64,000 nt of DNA, taken from the NCBI GenBank assembly GCA_963726125.1, contig CAVSBG010000002.1, positions 933,767 to 997,766 on the forward strand. Direction: 5' to 3'. Both the position numbers and the translations under genes were made by a program. Positions 18,034 through 28,125 of the stretch are shown here, in pieces. How positions within the stretch are numbered: position 1 is the stretch's first letter; each line of letters begins with the position of its first letter. Source of the stretch: JAMXLO01 sp963726125. GTDB lineage: Bacteria; Pseudomonadota; Alphaproteobacteria; Acetobacterales; Acetobacteraceae. The notes below the pieces were generated by a model that searched no databases, was not told the DNA's origin, and saw only the letters and a program-made list of their open reading frames with translations.

Positions 18034-20751
18034 ATGCCGGACACGACTATGAACGACGAAATTGCCTTGTGCGCGGCAATCAAACTGCTGCGCAACTCCG
18101 TCGAGAATGGGCGAATGCCTTCGGGCGAGCCTCTCGACCCAGACGCCGCGGCGCTGCACGACCAGGCGGCCGAGCATCTGGAGCATCTGCTGCACCATCC
18201 GCCCGAGACAGCACTTCGCGCTTTGATCGATACGATGCCAATCCATGTGTGGACCAGTCGCGCCGATGGCTCGGATGTGTTCTTCAACCGCCGGCGGTTG
18301 GAATACACGGGCGCCGGCGTTGACTGGTACGCCATCGTCCATCCGGACGAACGCGTTGAACACGATGCAGCCTGGGACGCTGCCGTCCGCACCGGCCAGC
18401 CGTTCCAGTTCGAGCAGCGCCTGGTAGCCGGCGACGGAAGCAGCCGTTGGTTCCTGGGCCGGGCGGAACCTTTGCGAGATGCAGGCGGAAATGTAACAAA
18501 ATGGGTCGGCGTCAATATCGACATCGAGGAACGCAAGCAGGCGGAGGAACGCCTCCGCCGCGCCGAGCGGGCCGTGCGCATCGCCTTCGATGCGATCCCG
18601 GTACTGGCGTGGCGAGCTCGTCCAGACGGGTCGGCCGAGTTCGTGAACAAGCGTTTCCTGGACTATATCGGGCTTGAGTTGCGGGATGCGTTGGACTGGG
18701 GCTGGTGTACCGCGGTACATCCCGACGATGTCGCGTCGCTGTTGGAAACGTGGCGGCGCCTGCTGGCAGACGTGCAGGCTGGCGAGGCGGAAGTGCGCCT
18801 CCGGCAATTCGATGGCGTATACCGGTGGTTCCTGTTCCGCGCGAACCCACTGCTCGATGCCGCGGACAACGTCGAGTGCTGGTATGGCACGAATATCGAT
18901 ATCGAGGATCGCAAGCAGGCCGAGCAGGTACAGGCCGATGCCGAGCAGCAGCTCAAGACCGTTATCGACACGATCCCCGCGCATGTGTGGCGGACCGGCC
19001 CGGATGGCGAGAACGACTTCGTCAATCAGGCGCGGATTGCATTCGGCGGCGGGAATCTGGCGTGGCAGGATTTCGTCCATCCCGACGATGCCGTTGTGCA
19101 CAGGCAACTCTGGGCCGAGGCGCGAAGGACCGGCCAGCCATTCGAGCAGGAGATGCGCTTGCTGCGGACGGACGGCGTCTATCGCTGGTTCCTCGCCCGC
19201 GTCGCGCCGCAACTCGATGACAGCGGATCCATCGCACGATGGTTTGGCACCAACACCGACATCAATGACCTGAAGCAGGCACAGGAACGCGTTCGCCGTA
19301 GTGCGCAGGACTTGCGTGATGCGATCGACACGATCCCGACGCATGTGTGGAGCACGCGGCCCGACGGCTCCGACATCTATCTGAACCGTCGACGGTTGGA
19401 CTATGCCGGGCCAAGCGCTGATTGGGAGACCATTGTCCACCCCGATGACCGCGACGAACACAACAGGACCTGGGCGGCTTCGATGCATACGGGCGAGCCG
19501 TGGGAGGTCGAGTGTCGCCTGCTACGAGCAGATGGGATCTATCGCTGGTTCCTGGTGCGCGCCGAACCGTTGCGCGATGCGGACGGCAGGATCGTCCGGT
19601 GGTTCGGCACCAACACGGACATCAACGATCTCCGGATGGCGCAACAGCAGCTTCGCCAGGCCGAACGCGAGTTGCGTGCCACCATCGACACCATTCCTGC
19701 CCACATCTGGAGTTGCCTGCCCGACGGCACGTCCGACTACTTCAACCGTCGCCGCGTGGAGTACACCGGCCCCGCCATCGATTTCTTCGACATCGTGCAT
19801 CCCGACGACCGCGCCGACCATGATGAGAAATGGGACAGATCCATCCGAACCGGGCGGCCCTTTGACGTGGAGAACCGGTTGCGGCGCTTCGACGGCACCT
19901 ATCGCCGGTTCCTCGGCCGCGCTGAGCCTTTGCGCGACGAGCAGGGTATCATCATCAAGTGGTTCGGTACGAACACCGATATCGATGATCTTCGGCGGAC
20001 CGAGGAAGCGCTGCAGAACGCCCAAGCCGAACTCGCGCACGTCTCGCGCATTTCGACCCTGGGCGAGCTGACCGCGTCCATCACGCATGAGGTCAATCAG
20101 CCACTTGCCGGTATTGTCACCAACGCGGAGGCATCGCTGCGGTGGCTGCGCCGCGAGCGGCCGAACCTCGAGGAAGCGCAGCAGGCCGTCGAACGGATCA
20201 TTCGCGAGGGCCAACGCGCCGCCGAAGTGGTGCGCCGCTTGCAAGCCCTGGCGCGCAAGGAGGAGCCGGTTCGGCGACCACTTAACCTGAACGAATTGGT
20301 GGAAGAGTCACTGCCGCTGGTAGCGCAGGAAGTGAGTCGCCAAGGGATCAAGATCGAGCTGTCGCTGGCGCCGCGGATGCCAATTGTCCTGGCTGATCGC
20401 GTGCAGCTGCAGCAGGTGCTGATCAACCTGTTTATCAATGCCATTCAGGCCATGGTCGAGACGACCGGAAGGGAACGCGTGCTCGCGATCTCATCGCAGG
20501 CCACTGAAGCCGGAGACGTAATGCTGGTCGTTCGCGATTCGGGACCCGGGATTGATCCAGCTGCGGCAAATGAGCTGTTCAAGGCCTTTGTCACGACGAA
20601 GACGAATGGCATGGGCATGGGATTGTCGATCTGCAAGTCGATCATCGAGGCACATGGCGGCCGAATATGGGCCGACGGCGGCGAGACGCCCGGCGAGGTG
20701 CGCGGCGCCGTCTTCCGGTTTGTCCTGCCAGTGCAGCCGAACGGGTCCTGA
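18034..20751 (+). CDS. Soluble sensor histidine kinase with five tandem PAS domains
   Basis: This 905-residue protein has no membrane segment or signal peptide. Five PAS_3-type units lie at about residues 61-178, 183-296, 306-413, 426-533 and 546-655. Each opens with a version of AIDTIPxHVW and closes with a version of WFGTNTDINDL. The FixL-like transmitter follows: H-box SITHEVNQPLAGIVTNAEAS with phospho-accepting His at about 685, then an ATPase domain with DSGPGID and GMGMGLSI. It lacks a receiver domain and no response regulator is adjacent. The PAS ligands are unknown; the heme histidine of FixL is not evident. The next gene starts 4 bp later, so the two may be co-transcribed. Confidence 0.92.
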   Translation: MPDTTMNDEIALCAAIKLLRNSVENGRMPSGEPLDPDAAALHDQAAEHLEHLLHHPPETALRALIDTMPIHVWTSRADGSDVFFNRRRLEYTGAGVDWYAIVHPDERVEHDAAWDAAVRTGQPFQFEQRLVAGDGSSRWFLGRAEPLRDAGGNVTKWVGVNIDIEERKQAEERLRRAERAVRIAFDAIPVLAWRARPDGSAEFVNKRFLDYIGLELRDALDWGWCTAVHPDDVASLLETWRRLLADVQAGEAEVRLRQFDGVYRWFLFRANPLLDAADNVECWYGTNIDIEDRKQAEQVQADAEQQLKTVIDTIPAHVWRTGPDGENDFVNQARIAFGGGNLAWQDFVHPDDAVVHRQLWAEARRTGQPFEQEMRLLRTDGVYRWFLARVAPQLDDSGSIARWFGTNTDINDLKQAQERVRRSAQDLRDAIDTIPTHVWSTRPDGSDIYLNRRRLDYAGPSADWETIVHPDDRDEHNRTWAASMHTGEPWEVECRLLRADGIYRWFLVRAEPLRDADGRIVRWFGTNTDINDLRMAQQQLRQAERELRATIDTIPAHIWSCLPDGTSDYFNRRRVEYTGPAIDFFDIVHPDDRADHDEKWDRSIRTGRPFDVENRLRRFDGTYRRFLGRAEPLRDEQGIIIKWFGTNTDIDDLRRTEEALQNAQAELAHVSRISTLGELTASITHEVNQPLAGIVTNAEASLRWLRRERPNLEEAQQAVERIIREGQRAAEVVRRLQALARKEEPVRRPLNLNELVEESLPLVAQEVSRQGIKIELSLAPRMPIVLADRVQLQQVLINLFINAIQAMVETTGRERVLAISSQATEAGDVMLVVRDSGPGIDPAAANELFKAFVTTKTNGMGMGLSICKSIIEAHGGRIWADGGETPGEVRGAVFRFVLPVQPNGS

Positions 20752-20755
20752 CCGC

Positions 20756-22096
20756 ATGTCGCGCAGAATGCACCTCGGCTTCGACATCTCTTACTGCCAC
20801 ATGGACGGGCGGTGGCGCATGCCGCATGCCTGGGCCGGGCGTGCCTATCCCGACATGGCAATGTTTGAGGAGACCGCCCGGATCGCCGAGCGCGGCTGCC
20901 TGGACATGATCTTTTCCGGCGATGGCACCGGTATTCCCAGCACCTGGCGCGGGTCACGCGATGCCGCCGTGCAATGGGGCGTCTCCTGGCCACGCCTGGA
21001 GATGAGCCCAATCATGACTGCCATGTCGCGGGTGACCCAGCATCTCGGCTTTGGCGTCACCTATTCGACGACCTTCATGCACCCTTACTACCTGGCGCGT
21101 CTGCTCAACTCGCTCGACCACGCCACCGGCGGCAGGGTCGCGTTCAACGTCATCACGTCCACGCGGCGCTCGGATTTCGACAATTATGGCTTCGACGAGA
21201 TCATGGATCATGATGCGCGCTACGATCGGATGGAGGAATTCATCGATGTCTGCCGCGCTCTCTGGGACAGCGTCGAGCCCGACGCGATGTTGTGGGATTA
21301 CGCCAGTGGTGTCGTCGGCGATCCGGCCAAGGTGCATACGGTCGAGCATGCCGGCCGGTATTTCAAAACGCGCGGTCCGCTGAACACACCGCCATCACCG
21401 CAGGGGCGGCCGGTGCTGCTCCAGGCCGGCGGTTCGGCACGCGGCATTCGCGCCGCGGCTTATGTCGCCGACATGGCGTTCGGTGCCGACATGCCGCTGG
21501 ATCTGCAGATCCGTCAGCGCGAGGCGCTCGACCGGGAGTTGGTCACGCTGGGCCGCGATCCGGCGACGGTAGGAATCATGTGGCAACAGCCGCTGGTGGT
21601 GGCGGAGACCGAGCATGAGGCCCACACGCAGCGCGACAGATTGTTGACGACGATCCCGCCGGAGGGCGTTGGCGTCTATCTGTCGCACAACGCCGGATAT
21701 GACTTCTCCACACTGCCCCAGCGTTTCACGCTCGGAGAGTTGCATGCCGAGATCACGGCCAGCAACGCCTCACCGGTTGGCTTCGTCCGTGAACTTGCGC
21801 ACCAGCTTGGCAGCAGCACCGAGATCACGCGCCAGGAATTCTTCGACCACGGGCTGCGCTTCGCCACCGGTCACGAACGCACCTTGGCAGGCACGGCGGC
21901 GCAGGTGGCCGATCAGTTGGAGATGGTATTCGAGGCCACCGGAAGCCGCGGCGGCTTCATGCTCGGCCATGTAGTATCGATGCCATACGACCTGGCAAAC
22001 ATCGTCGATTATTTGGTGCCCGAACTGCAGCGCCGTGGTCGCTTCCGCCGGGAGTACGGAGGGCAGACACTGTGGGACAATCTGTTTGTGGAATGA
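20756..22096 (+). CDS. LLM-class FMN-dependent monooxygenase (NtaA/SnaA/DszA family)
   Basis: This 446-residue protein of the bacterial luciferase-like group carries MHLGFDISYCHMDGRWRMPH, LGFGVTYSTTFMHPYYLARL, SLDHATGGRVAFNVITSTRR and GRPVLLQAGGSARGI, the NtaA/DszA family blocks. These enzymes use reduced FMN from a separate reductase to oxidise substrates such as chelators, sulfones or amines. No reductase is next to it. The ATG at 20756 lies 4 bp after the kinase stop. The substrate cannot be told from sequence. Confidence 0.9.
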   Translation: MSRRMHLGFDISYCHMDGRWRMPHAWAGRAYPDMAMFEETARIAERGCLDMIFSGDGTGIPSTWRGSRDAAVQWGVSWPRLEMSPIMTAMSRVTQHLGFGVTYSTTFMHPYYLARLLNSLDHATGGRVAFNVITSTRRSDFDNYGFDEIMDHDARYDRMEEFIDVCRALWDSVEPDAMLWDYASGVVGDPAKVHTVEHAGRYFKTRGPLNTPPSPQGRPVLLQAGGSARGIRAAAYVADMAFGADMPLDLQIRQREALDRELVTLGRDPATVGIMWQQPLVVAETEHEAHTQRDRLLTTIPPEGVGVYLSHNAGYDFSTLPQRFTLGELHAEITASNASPVGFVRELAHQLGSSTEITRQEFFDHGLRFATGHERTLAGTAAQVADQLEMVFEATGSRGGFMLGHVVSMPYDLANIVDYLVPELQRRGRFRREYGGQTLWDNLFVE

Positions 22097-22598
22097 CTTC
22101 ACCCCGCGTCCGTTCTGCGTAACAGTTGGACGGTTCCAGTCAGGTTACGGCATCTGGACATCCACGTCGGTGGAAATCGGACTGCAACCTCAACGGAACG
22201 CTTCAGCGGTCATGGCGATGACCGAGGGCGTTCGGGCCTGGTCTCTGCCGAGGCTGCGTCGTCCCTTTGGAGCTAGGAACAGTTCGCGGACCCGGATAAG
22301 CGGACCGGCAGAAATCCACTCTAATCCCAACCGCCATAGCTGTTGACGTACCGCACGCGACAGTCCGACCACGTCATCGCTGGGCTCGACCCGGGCTCGA
22401 TCCGCCATCTCCATCGGTTGGTTGTTGACTGGGACTGCATCGTTCTCAAATTGGTGCGGGTAGCCGATGGCCGGGTCAAGCCCGGCCATGACGCGGGGGG
22501 CGAGAGTCGGTTCCAGCGGCGGTTGGTATAAGCGGTCGTCGGCAGTCTCATTCCGAGCGAATTTGGAGACGGGCTCTGACAGCAACCTGCAGAGTTTT
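22097..22598. other. Intergenic region containing a dispersed repeat
   Basis: This gap of about 500 bp separates two converging genes. Its second half (22319-22496) is a dispersed repeat described separately. The first half shows no supported gene or clear terminator. Confidence 0.4.
22319..22496. repeat. Dispersed intergenic repeat, copy A (about 170 bp)
   Basis: This stretch matches 52402-52567 in the same orientation over most of its length, sharing for example GACGTACCGCACGC, TTGGTGCGGGT and GCCGATGGCCGGGTCAAGCC. It ends in a palindrome-rich GGCCGGGTCAAGCCCGGCC. A short related piece lies at about 43516-43545. It lies between converging genes. No open frame is conserved between the copies, so it is best read as a non-coding repeat family. 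Confidence 0.8.
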
Positions 22599-23195
22599 TC
22601 AACCGGATTGGCGGGAGCGCGCACGAGGTTGGCTGCCTTGCGAGCTGACAATGATGTCGGCCACGGTATCGGCCAGCTGGCCGACCGCGGTGCTCATGGC
22701 GCTGACCAGTCCGGCCGTGTCGCCTGACGGCGGCGGCACCGAGTAGCGCACGGTCCTTGTTGCAGTCACACCGCCGGTGATGCCGATCTGCGCGATCAGT
22801 ATCACCGCCCCGGTATGGTCTGCGTCCAGGCGCTGCAGGTTGATCGCGATCCGGTCGTCGGAGTTGGTACTGATGGCGCCATTCTCGCCGTAGACCGTGC
22901 TTCCAGGCAGACGCTGGGTCAGCTCCTGCGTAAGCACGCGGCCCATCATCGCGTCGAGCGGCTCACCCCACCAGTCGTTCCCCAATACGTCGAGACGGAA
23001 ATCCTCCGATGAGCGCACGATCTGCGAGCGCTCCAGGTAATGCGCGACCGCGACGCCGCGCAGCTCGATCAGGTGCGGGGCGCCTGGACGCTCCGGTCCT
23101 GGGACGACGGTCAGCGTGTAAAGCAGCGGATTGGGCGACTGGCAGGCGGTCGGAAGCACGGCCAGCAGCGCCAACAGGAAGCGGCGTGACGGCAT
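22599..23195 (-). CDS. pqiC: Lipoprotein PqiC (ABC-type transport auxiliary)
   Basis: This 198-residue lipoprotein precursor has the start MPSRRFLLALLAVLPTAC, the Cys being the lipidation site in a PTAC lipobox. Then come the PqiC-type blocks LLYTLTVVPG, IELRGVAVAHYLERSQIV and WWGEPLDAMMGRVLTQELTQ. It is expected at the outer membrane, linking the PqiB tunnel to that membrane for lipid transport. It is the last gene of the pqiABC operon. The upstream in-frame codons from 23276 look like non-coding extension. Confidence 0.9.
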   Translation of the reverse strand: MPSRRFLLALLAVLPTACQSPNPLLYTLTVVPGPERPGAPHLIELRGVAVAHYLERSQIVRSSEDFRLDVLGNDWWGEPLDAMMGRVLTQELTQRLPGSTVYGENGAISTNSDDRIAINLQRLDADHTGAVILIAQIGITGGVTATRTVRYSVPPPSGDTAGLVSAMSTAVGQLADTVADIIVSSQGSQPRARSRQSG

Positions 23196-23299
23196 CGCTG
23201 GACCGCTTGCAGAACCGAACAAGCCGCCGCTCAGAGCGTATCCGTGTTCATCTGCATTCATCTGCGGTTCCAACATGCTTCTGCTTCACTAACGACGCT

Positions 23300-24994
23300 T
23301 TACGGCCCCTCACCAGTCCGGCCACGGATCAGTGCCTCGGGATGACGTGCCAGCAGGTCGGCCAGCACACGAACCGAGCGCGCCGTATCAGTGATCGTCA
23401 TCATCATGTGGTCGAAGTCGCGGTTGAACGTCGAGCTGCCGCCATAGCCATTGTCCAGCGACCCGATCAGCCGGTTGGCGCGACGTGCCGCGTCCTCCAA
23501 TTGTGCGGCGATCGTGGGCAGACGCTGCAACGCGGGGCCGGCGTCGGTGTTCAGCTTCGTCACCAGCTCGTGTGCCTGCTCCATCGTGGCGCGCAGCGAC
23601 GCAAGCGAGTCACGGAGTTCGTGCCCATTGGCGATGTCGTTCACCGCCTTCAGCGTGCCATTCAGGTTCTGCCCGATCTGCTCGAACGGAACAGCGTTCA
23701 GCTTGGCCAGGATCGCGCTCGCCGACGCCATGATGTCGTCCGATCCATTCGCCAACGTGGGAATCACGTAGCGGTCGCCGTCCATGTGGAGTTCGGCGGG
23801 CGGGCTGCCGGGGAAGATATCGAGGGTGAGCTGCTTCTGTCCGGTGAGCAGACTTGCGCTATCCAGGCGCACGCGCAGCCCGCGCTGCACCAGATCGGCA
23901 AGCGTGGCCGGGAGCTGTTGATTGGGCTGCACCGGCCAATCAGTGATGCGTTCCGGCTCCACCACGAATTGCACCGGTGCGATGACGGTGTCGGTGCGCG
24001 CGTCATAGCGCAGATTGACGCTCTGCACCTGACCGATGCGGATGCCGCGCAGCACCACCTGCGCGTCCCCCGCCAGCCCTGCAACCGACCCACCAAAAAA
24101 GGCAACCATCGGAACGCGCTGCTGATACGTGGCCGCGTCGGCGGCATCCTTGTTGGCATACAGGGTAAAATCGCGGTTCTCGGCACTGACGGGCGTGGCG
24201 CGTGCTGCTGGTGACGTGTCGAAGGCAATGCCGCCGAGCACCAGGGCGCGCAATGATTCGAGCTGAAACTGGAGGCCGTTTGCGCCAAGGCTCACGGTCG
24301 CCCCGGAAGCGTTCCAGAAGTGCGAATTGTCATGCACATATTTGTCGAACGGCGCGCGGACGAACACGTGCAACGTCACACTGTCCGCCATGTCGGCAAT
24401 GTCCCAGCCCAGAACCTCGCCGACCGTCAGGTCGCGGTAATAGACCGGCGAGCCAAGATTGATATTGCCGATACGCGGCGCGCTCAGCAGGAACGTGTGG
24501 CCCGGTTCGTCCGATTGGAGCACCGGTGGATCTTCCAACCCGGTGAAGAGCTTCTCACGTTCGCCAGGCTGCTTCGCGGGCAGCATGCCGATATAGGCAC
24601 CGGAGAACAGCGTCTCGAGCCCGGATACCGAGCCGGCGAAAAAGCGCGGCTTCACCACCCAGAATTCGGTGCCCTTGGTCAGCAGGACGTCGGCCTCGCT
24701 GGTCATCCGGATCGTAACGGCAACGTGTTCGCGGTCCTTGGTGAGCGCGATATGCTGCACCAGTCCCATGTCCACTGCCTTGTAGCGGACGTGGGACTGA
24801 CCGGCCTGCAGCCCCTCGGCGGTCTGGAAGGTGACGGTGATCAGGGGACCGCGCTGTGAAAGCGTGTCCCAGCCGAGCCAGGCGCCGATGGCGGCGGTGA
24901 CGATGGGGATCACCCAGATCAGCGAGAACCGCCACGCGCTGCTGGTGCGCGCACCAACGGTCGCCGTGGGGTGCTGTTCGGGTGGGTCGCTCAC
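23300..24994 (-). CDS. pqiB: PqiB, triple MCE-domain intermembrane lipid-transport protein
   Basis: This 564-residue protein has one N-terminal membrane helix (FSLIWVIPIVTAAIGAWLGW) and three MCE domains, recognised by ITVTFQTAEGLQAGQSHVRY, GSPVYYRDLTVGEVLGWD and MVAFFGGSVAGLAGDAQVVL. The C-terminal part is helical and would form the tunnel. The start is a GTG at 24994, overlapping the pqiA stop (GTGA), which removes a spurious upstream extension. It spans the periplasm between PqiA and PqiC. Length fits E. coli PqiB (about 546 residues). Confidence 0.93.
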   Translation of the reverse strand: MSDPPEQHPTATVGARTSSAWRFSLIWVIPIVTAAIGAWLGWDTLSQRGPLITVTFQTAEGLQAGQSHVRYKAVDMGLVQHIALTKDREHVAVTIRMTSEADVLLTKGTEFWVVKPRFFAGSVSGLETLFSGAYIGMLPAKQPGEREKLFTGLEDPPVLQSDEPGHTFLLSAPRIGNINLGSPVYYRDLTVGEVLGWDIADMADSVTLHVFVRAPFDKYVHDNSHFWNASGATVSLGANGLQFQLESLRALVLGGIAFDTSPAARATPVSAENRDFTLYANKDAADAATYQQRVPMVAFFGGSVAGLAGDAQVVLRGIRIGQVQSVNLRYDARTDTVIAPVQFVVEPERITDWPVQPNQQLPATLADLVQRGLRVRLDSASLLTGQKQLTLDIFPGSPPAELHMDGDRYVIPTLANGSDDIMASASAILAKLNAVPFEQIGQNLNGTLKAVNDIANGHELRDSLASLRATMEQAHELVTKLNTDAGPALQRLPTIAAQLEDAARRANRLIGSLDNGYGGSSTFNRDFDHMMMTITDTARSVRVLADLLARHPEALIRGRTGEGP

Positions 24995-26256
24995 GGTGCC
25001 TTGGCGCCGGCCGCATCCCACATCAGGCGCGGGTCGAAGGTGCGGGCGGCAAACATCGTCAGGATCACCACCGAGGCAAAGGCGATCGCACCCACATTCG
25101 CGTTGATGGTTACCAGCGAGCCGAACTGCACCAGTGCCACCAGGATGGAGGCCATGAAGATGTCGATCATCGACCAGCGGCCAACGAAGTCGATGACGCG
25201 GAACAGTACGGTGCGGTCGCGCAGGTGATCGCGCTGGCGCAGGCGGACGCTGATCAGCAGGAACCCAAGGCCGGTAAGCTTCAGCATCGGTACCGCAACG
25301 GAGGCGACGAAGACCAGCAGGGCGAGCGGCCACTGACCCGCGTCCAGCAATTCCTCCGCACCGCCCAGGATGGTGCTGGGCTGGCCCGCACCGAGCCGCA
25401 CGACCGTCAGCACCGGATAGAGGTTGGCCGGCAGGTAGAGCATCGCGGCCGCGATGCCCAGCGCCCAGGTGCGGGCGATGCTGTTCGGCTTGCGATGATG
25501 CAGGCGGTAGCCGCAACGCGGGCAGTTCACGTCACCGGCGTCACACACCAGGCCGCAGGTGTCGCAGCCGATGACGATGCGACCCGACGCGACCTGGGTT
25601 GTGCGCGTGATGCCGCGGCGGTCCATCTCCTCCCAGACGAACTGGGAGTCCAGCCTGAGGTCGGCGACGATCATGGCGAGCAGCAGGGCGCCCAGCGCGT
25701 AGAGGGCGGGGCCGAGTTCGATGAACACCAGCACCTGGAGCTTCACGTAGGCAACGAAGACGCCGAGCAGATAGACCTCGATCATGGACCACGGGCGCAG
25801 GTGCTCAACCCAGGCGAAGACCGCGCGCAGATGGCGGGGCGGGCTCGCGGCCCGCAAGCCGAGGAGCACATACAGCGTGCAGCCGAGCTTGGCGGCCGGC
25901 GCGGCGACGGTGGTGAAGAGCACGACGGCGGCAAGCTCCCACATGCCGTGTTCGTCGAGGCCGAGCGGGCCGGTGAACATGTCGGCGACGTGAACCTGGC
26001 CCGCGGTGCTGACCAGCATCAGCGTGGATGGAACAGCGATCAGCAGCAGGCACAGTGCGGTGAGGTTGAGCGCGAGCGGCGTGCGGAGCGGATCATGCTG
26101 GGTGTGGCGGAGCACGCCGTCGCAGCGGAGGCACAGCGCCCTCGCGGCCGGAGGGAGCGAGGGCACGATCTGGAACTGGCCGCAGTCGCGGCACTCGCGC
26201 AGGTGGGAAGGGGCGCCGTCGACAGTGGCTTCGATCGGTGGTGCTGGCAACGGCAT
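24991..26256 (-). CDS. pqiA: PqiA membrane protein (paraquat-inducible protein A)
   Basis: This protein of about 421 residues has two homologous PqiA halves. Each begins with a zinc-ribbon-like pair (ECRDCGQFQ...LCLRCDGVL; GCDTCGLVCDAG...NCPRCGYRL) and continues with four membrane helices. Motifs include GMWELAAVVLFTTVAAPAAK and GQWPLALLVFVASVAVPMLK. The start at 26256 (MPLPAPPIEA) is the first ATG that fits; a TTG at 26352 is a weak alternative. It is the inner-membrane part of the Pqi lipid-transport system and leads the pqiABC operon. Confidence 0.92.
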   Translation of the reverse strand: MPLPAPPIEATVDGAPSHLRECRDCGQFQIVPSLPPAARALCLRCDGVLRHTQHDPLRTPLALNLTALCLLLIAVPSTLMLVSTAGQVHVADMFTGPLGLDEHGMWELAAVVLFTTVAAPAAKLGCTLYVLLGLRAASPPRHLRAVFAWVEHLRPWSMIEVYLLGVFVAYVKLQVLVFIELGPALYALGALLLAMIVADLRLDSQFVWEEMDRRGITRTTQVASGRIVIGCDTCGLVCDAGDVNCPRCGYRLHHRKPNSIARTWALGIAAAMLYLPANLYPVLTVVRLGAGQPSTILGGAEELLDAGQWPLALLVFVASVAVPMLKLTGLGFLLISVRLRQRDHLRDRTVLFRVIDFVGRWSMIDIFMASILVALVQFGSLVTINANVGAIAFASVVILTMFAARTFDPRLMWDAAGAKAP

Positions 26257-26411
26257 GACGCGCGTTGCTAGCACGCCTGCCGTGGTCGGTGGAAAGGCCA
26301 CGGCATTTGGGTAGGCTTGAGAAAAAACAATTCCACGTTTGATCTCGATCAATACGTTGCGGGTTTAAAGAGTGTCTAATGGTCGCAAGAGATCTTCAAT
26401 TGGAAGAGGTC

Positions 26412-26570
26412 ATGGCTTATGCGATCGATCTGGTGCAGCTGGCGTGCGACATCGCAGCGATCGCCAGCACGACAGCGGACCCGGAAACGGGACGACGCCT
26501 GGTCGAACTGGTCGATCGGCTGTTGACCACCGCCGGATTGCCGCTCGCTGACACGCCTGCAGTTCAATGA
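26412..26570 (+). CDS. Small hypothetical helical protein
   Basis: This 52-residue reading starts at an ATG with a well-placed GAAGAGG site just upstream. It would give MAYAIDLVQLACDIAAIAST, then ...RRLVELVDRLLTTAGLPLAD, an amphipathic helix-rich peptide. I do not recognise it. It is divergent from pqiA and precedes the secreted small protein at 26749. The good ribosome site and protein-like composition support it, but there is no homology. Confidence 0.4.
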   Translation: MAYAIDLVQLACDIAAIASTTADPETGRRLVELVDRLLTTAGLPLADTPAVQ

Positions 26571-26748
26571 CCAAACTGGACCATTTGATGTCCTGATCGA
26601 TCACGTTAGCGACACTGGTGCCGATATTGTCTGCGTGTATCAGCCACATACCCACCCGATAGAAAAGATCGAAGCGCCGACACGGTTTGATGATTGGTTC
26701 ACATGGACAATCATCCCCTTATGGGCATTGCAACTGGAGGACGTCATC

Positions 26749-26988
26749 ATGCGACATCTTGCACTGCTTGGCGTGCTGGCAGGCTCAATGCTGATCCCTG
26801 TTGCCTACGCGCAGGCGCAGGGCGCGGCATACGACACCCGCTACGCTGCCAGTTCCGGTGTGAACCCGCCGGGGGCCAGGCCGATGACATCGGAAAACTG
26901 TGGGACACCTGACGAACCGAAGGCATGTCCGCCGTTGCCGCGGCACAACCTCGCAGTCTATCCGGGCGATCGGCCCTGGAAGTGGTGA
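26749..26988 (+). CDS. Small secreted hypothetical protein
   Basis: This 79-residue precursor has a signal peptide (MRHLALLGVLAGSMLIPVAY AQA). The mature part is about 56 residues with two cysteines (SENCGTPDEPKACPPLPRHN) and ends YPGDRPWKW. The ATG at 26749 is chosen because GGAGG lies 7-8 bases upstream. The two cysteines may form a disulfide in the periplasm. No family is recognised. Confidence 0.65.
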   Translation: MRHLALLGVLAGSMLIPVAYAQAQGAAYDTRYAASSGVNPPGARPMTSENCGTPDEPKACPPLPRHNLAVYPGDRPWKW

Positions 26989-27173
26989 ACACCAAATCTT
27001 GAGGAATTGGACGCCGCTCATCGTTCGATAGCGTTCCAAAAGCAGCACGAGCAGGTAATCGAGCAAGTAGCCGCGATGAACCCTCTTTCGGGGGATCATC
27101 GTCGGTCAACAAATTGATGGAGTGCTGCGGGGCGCGTCCTTGCCTGCCCCTCGCCAGCCGGTCAAATGGCGCG

Positions 27174-27927
27174 GTGAATATCGACACCCTCATCCGGACG
27201 CTGGCCAGGCCGCCTGCAGACTATGCCTGGGCCTGGGCGCTGGAGCGTCTCGCGTCCGAGCCGCTGAACGAACGTATTCTTCCTGCGCTCACGGTTGCAG
27301 CGATGGCACCGCCGCGTCCCGACGAACTCATCCTTTGGTTCGGTGCGCCAGGCAGCGGCGACTGGACAGATCTCCGCGGTTATCTCAGCGAGGAGGAGCG
27401 GGCGCGCGCGTCCCGCTTCCGCTACGAAGCGGATCGCTGGAGCTTCACTGCCGCCCATGTCGCTCTGCGCGTCTTGCTGGGACCAATGGTGGCATGCCCG
27501 CCGAACGCGCTGCATTTCGCGACCGGCGGCAACGGAAAACCCTCGCTTGACCAGGACCGCCATGGCGCGGCGGTGCATTTCAACATCAGCCACTGCCGCG
27601 GCTGTGTCGTCGTCGCAATCGCAGGCTGCCCCGTTGGCGTCGACATCGAACCGCGCCGGATGCTGCCGGATCTGATGGCGGTCGCGCGAACCGCATTCGC
27701 CCATGAATGCCGCGACGCCCTCGCTGCCTGCCCAGAAGGAACTGCGCGGACGGCGCTTTTCTATCGGGTACTGGACCCTCGGCGAGGCCTTCATCAAAGC
27801 GACCGGTGAAGGCATTACGCAGGGCCTGACCAGTTTCGCTTTCACCAATCAGGGTGTACCGGCGCTTATCCGAGGAAGCACGGAATGGGGCCCAGCGGGG
27901 CGCTGGCGCTTCGACTGCGGGCCCTGA
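27174..27927 (+). CDS. 4'-phosphopantetheinyl transferase (Sfp type), with one frameshift
   Basis: The core reads LSEEERARASRFRYEADRWS, then NGKPSLDQD, FNISHCRGCVVVAIAG and PVGVDIEPRR (the metal-binding GVDIE motif). After TALFYR the frame is lost; the neighbouring frame supplies YWTLGEAFIKATGEGITQGL, the conserved W-T-x-x-E-A-x-x-K-A helix. Removing one G in the GGG at 27766-27768 joins them. It would attach the phosphopantetheine arm to the carrier domain of the NRPS encoded just downstream. The start is uncertain: GTG at 27174 and ATG at 27303 are both possible, the latter closest to the usual family length. Confidence 0.82.
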
Positions 27928-28125
27928 TCGTTGCTCTCGGCATACCGCCGTTTGTGCCCTCGCCGACCCAGCCGAGTGCGACCATGCGCCCTCGATCTGT
28001 CACCGGATTGGTCGCGGGCCGGTTCAAAATCCACTCGCCAGAGGGCAAATTTCATGGCTCTATCCGGCCGCTCGCCATCAACTCTCCGCGCGGTCAGGCT
28101 GCGCGCCAACACAGGGTACGCCACG

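Noticed and set aside
17941..19488. A 515-codon minus-strand open frame
   Set aside because: It is antisense to the PAS repeats; its apparent internal repeats come from the repeated PAS DNA.
25541..25792. Short frames inside pqiA on both strands
   Set aside because: They are fully within the PqiA coding sequence, without motifs.
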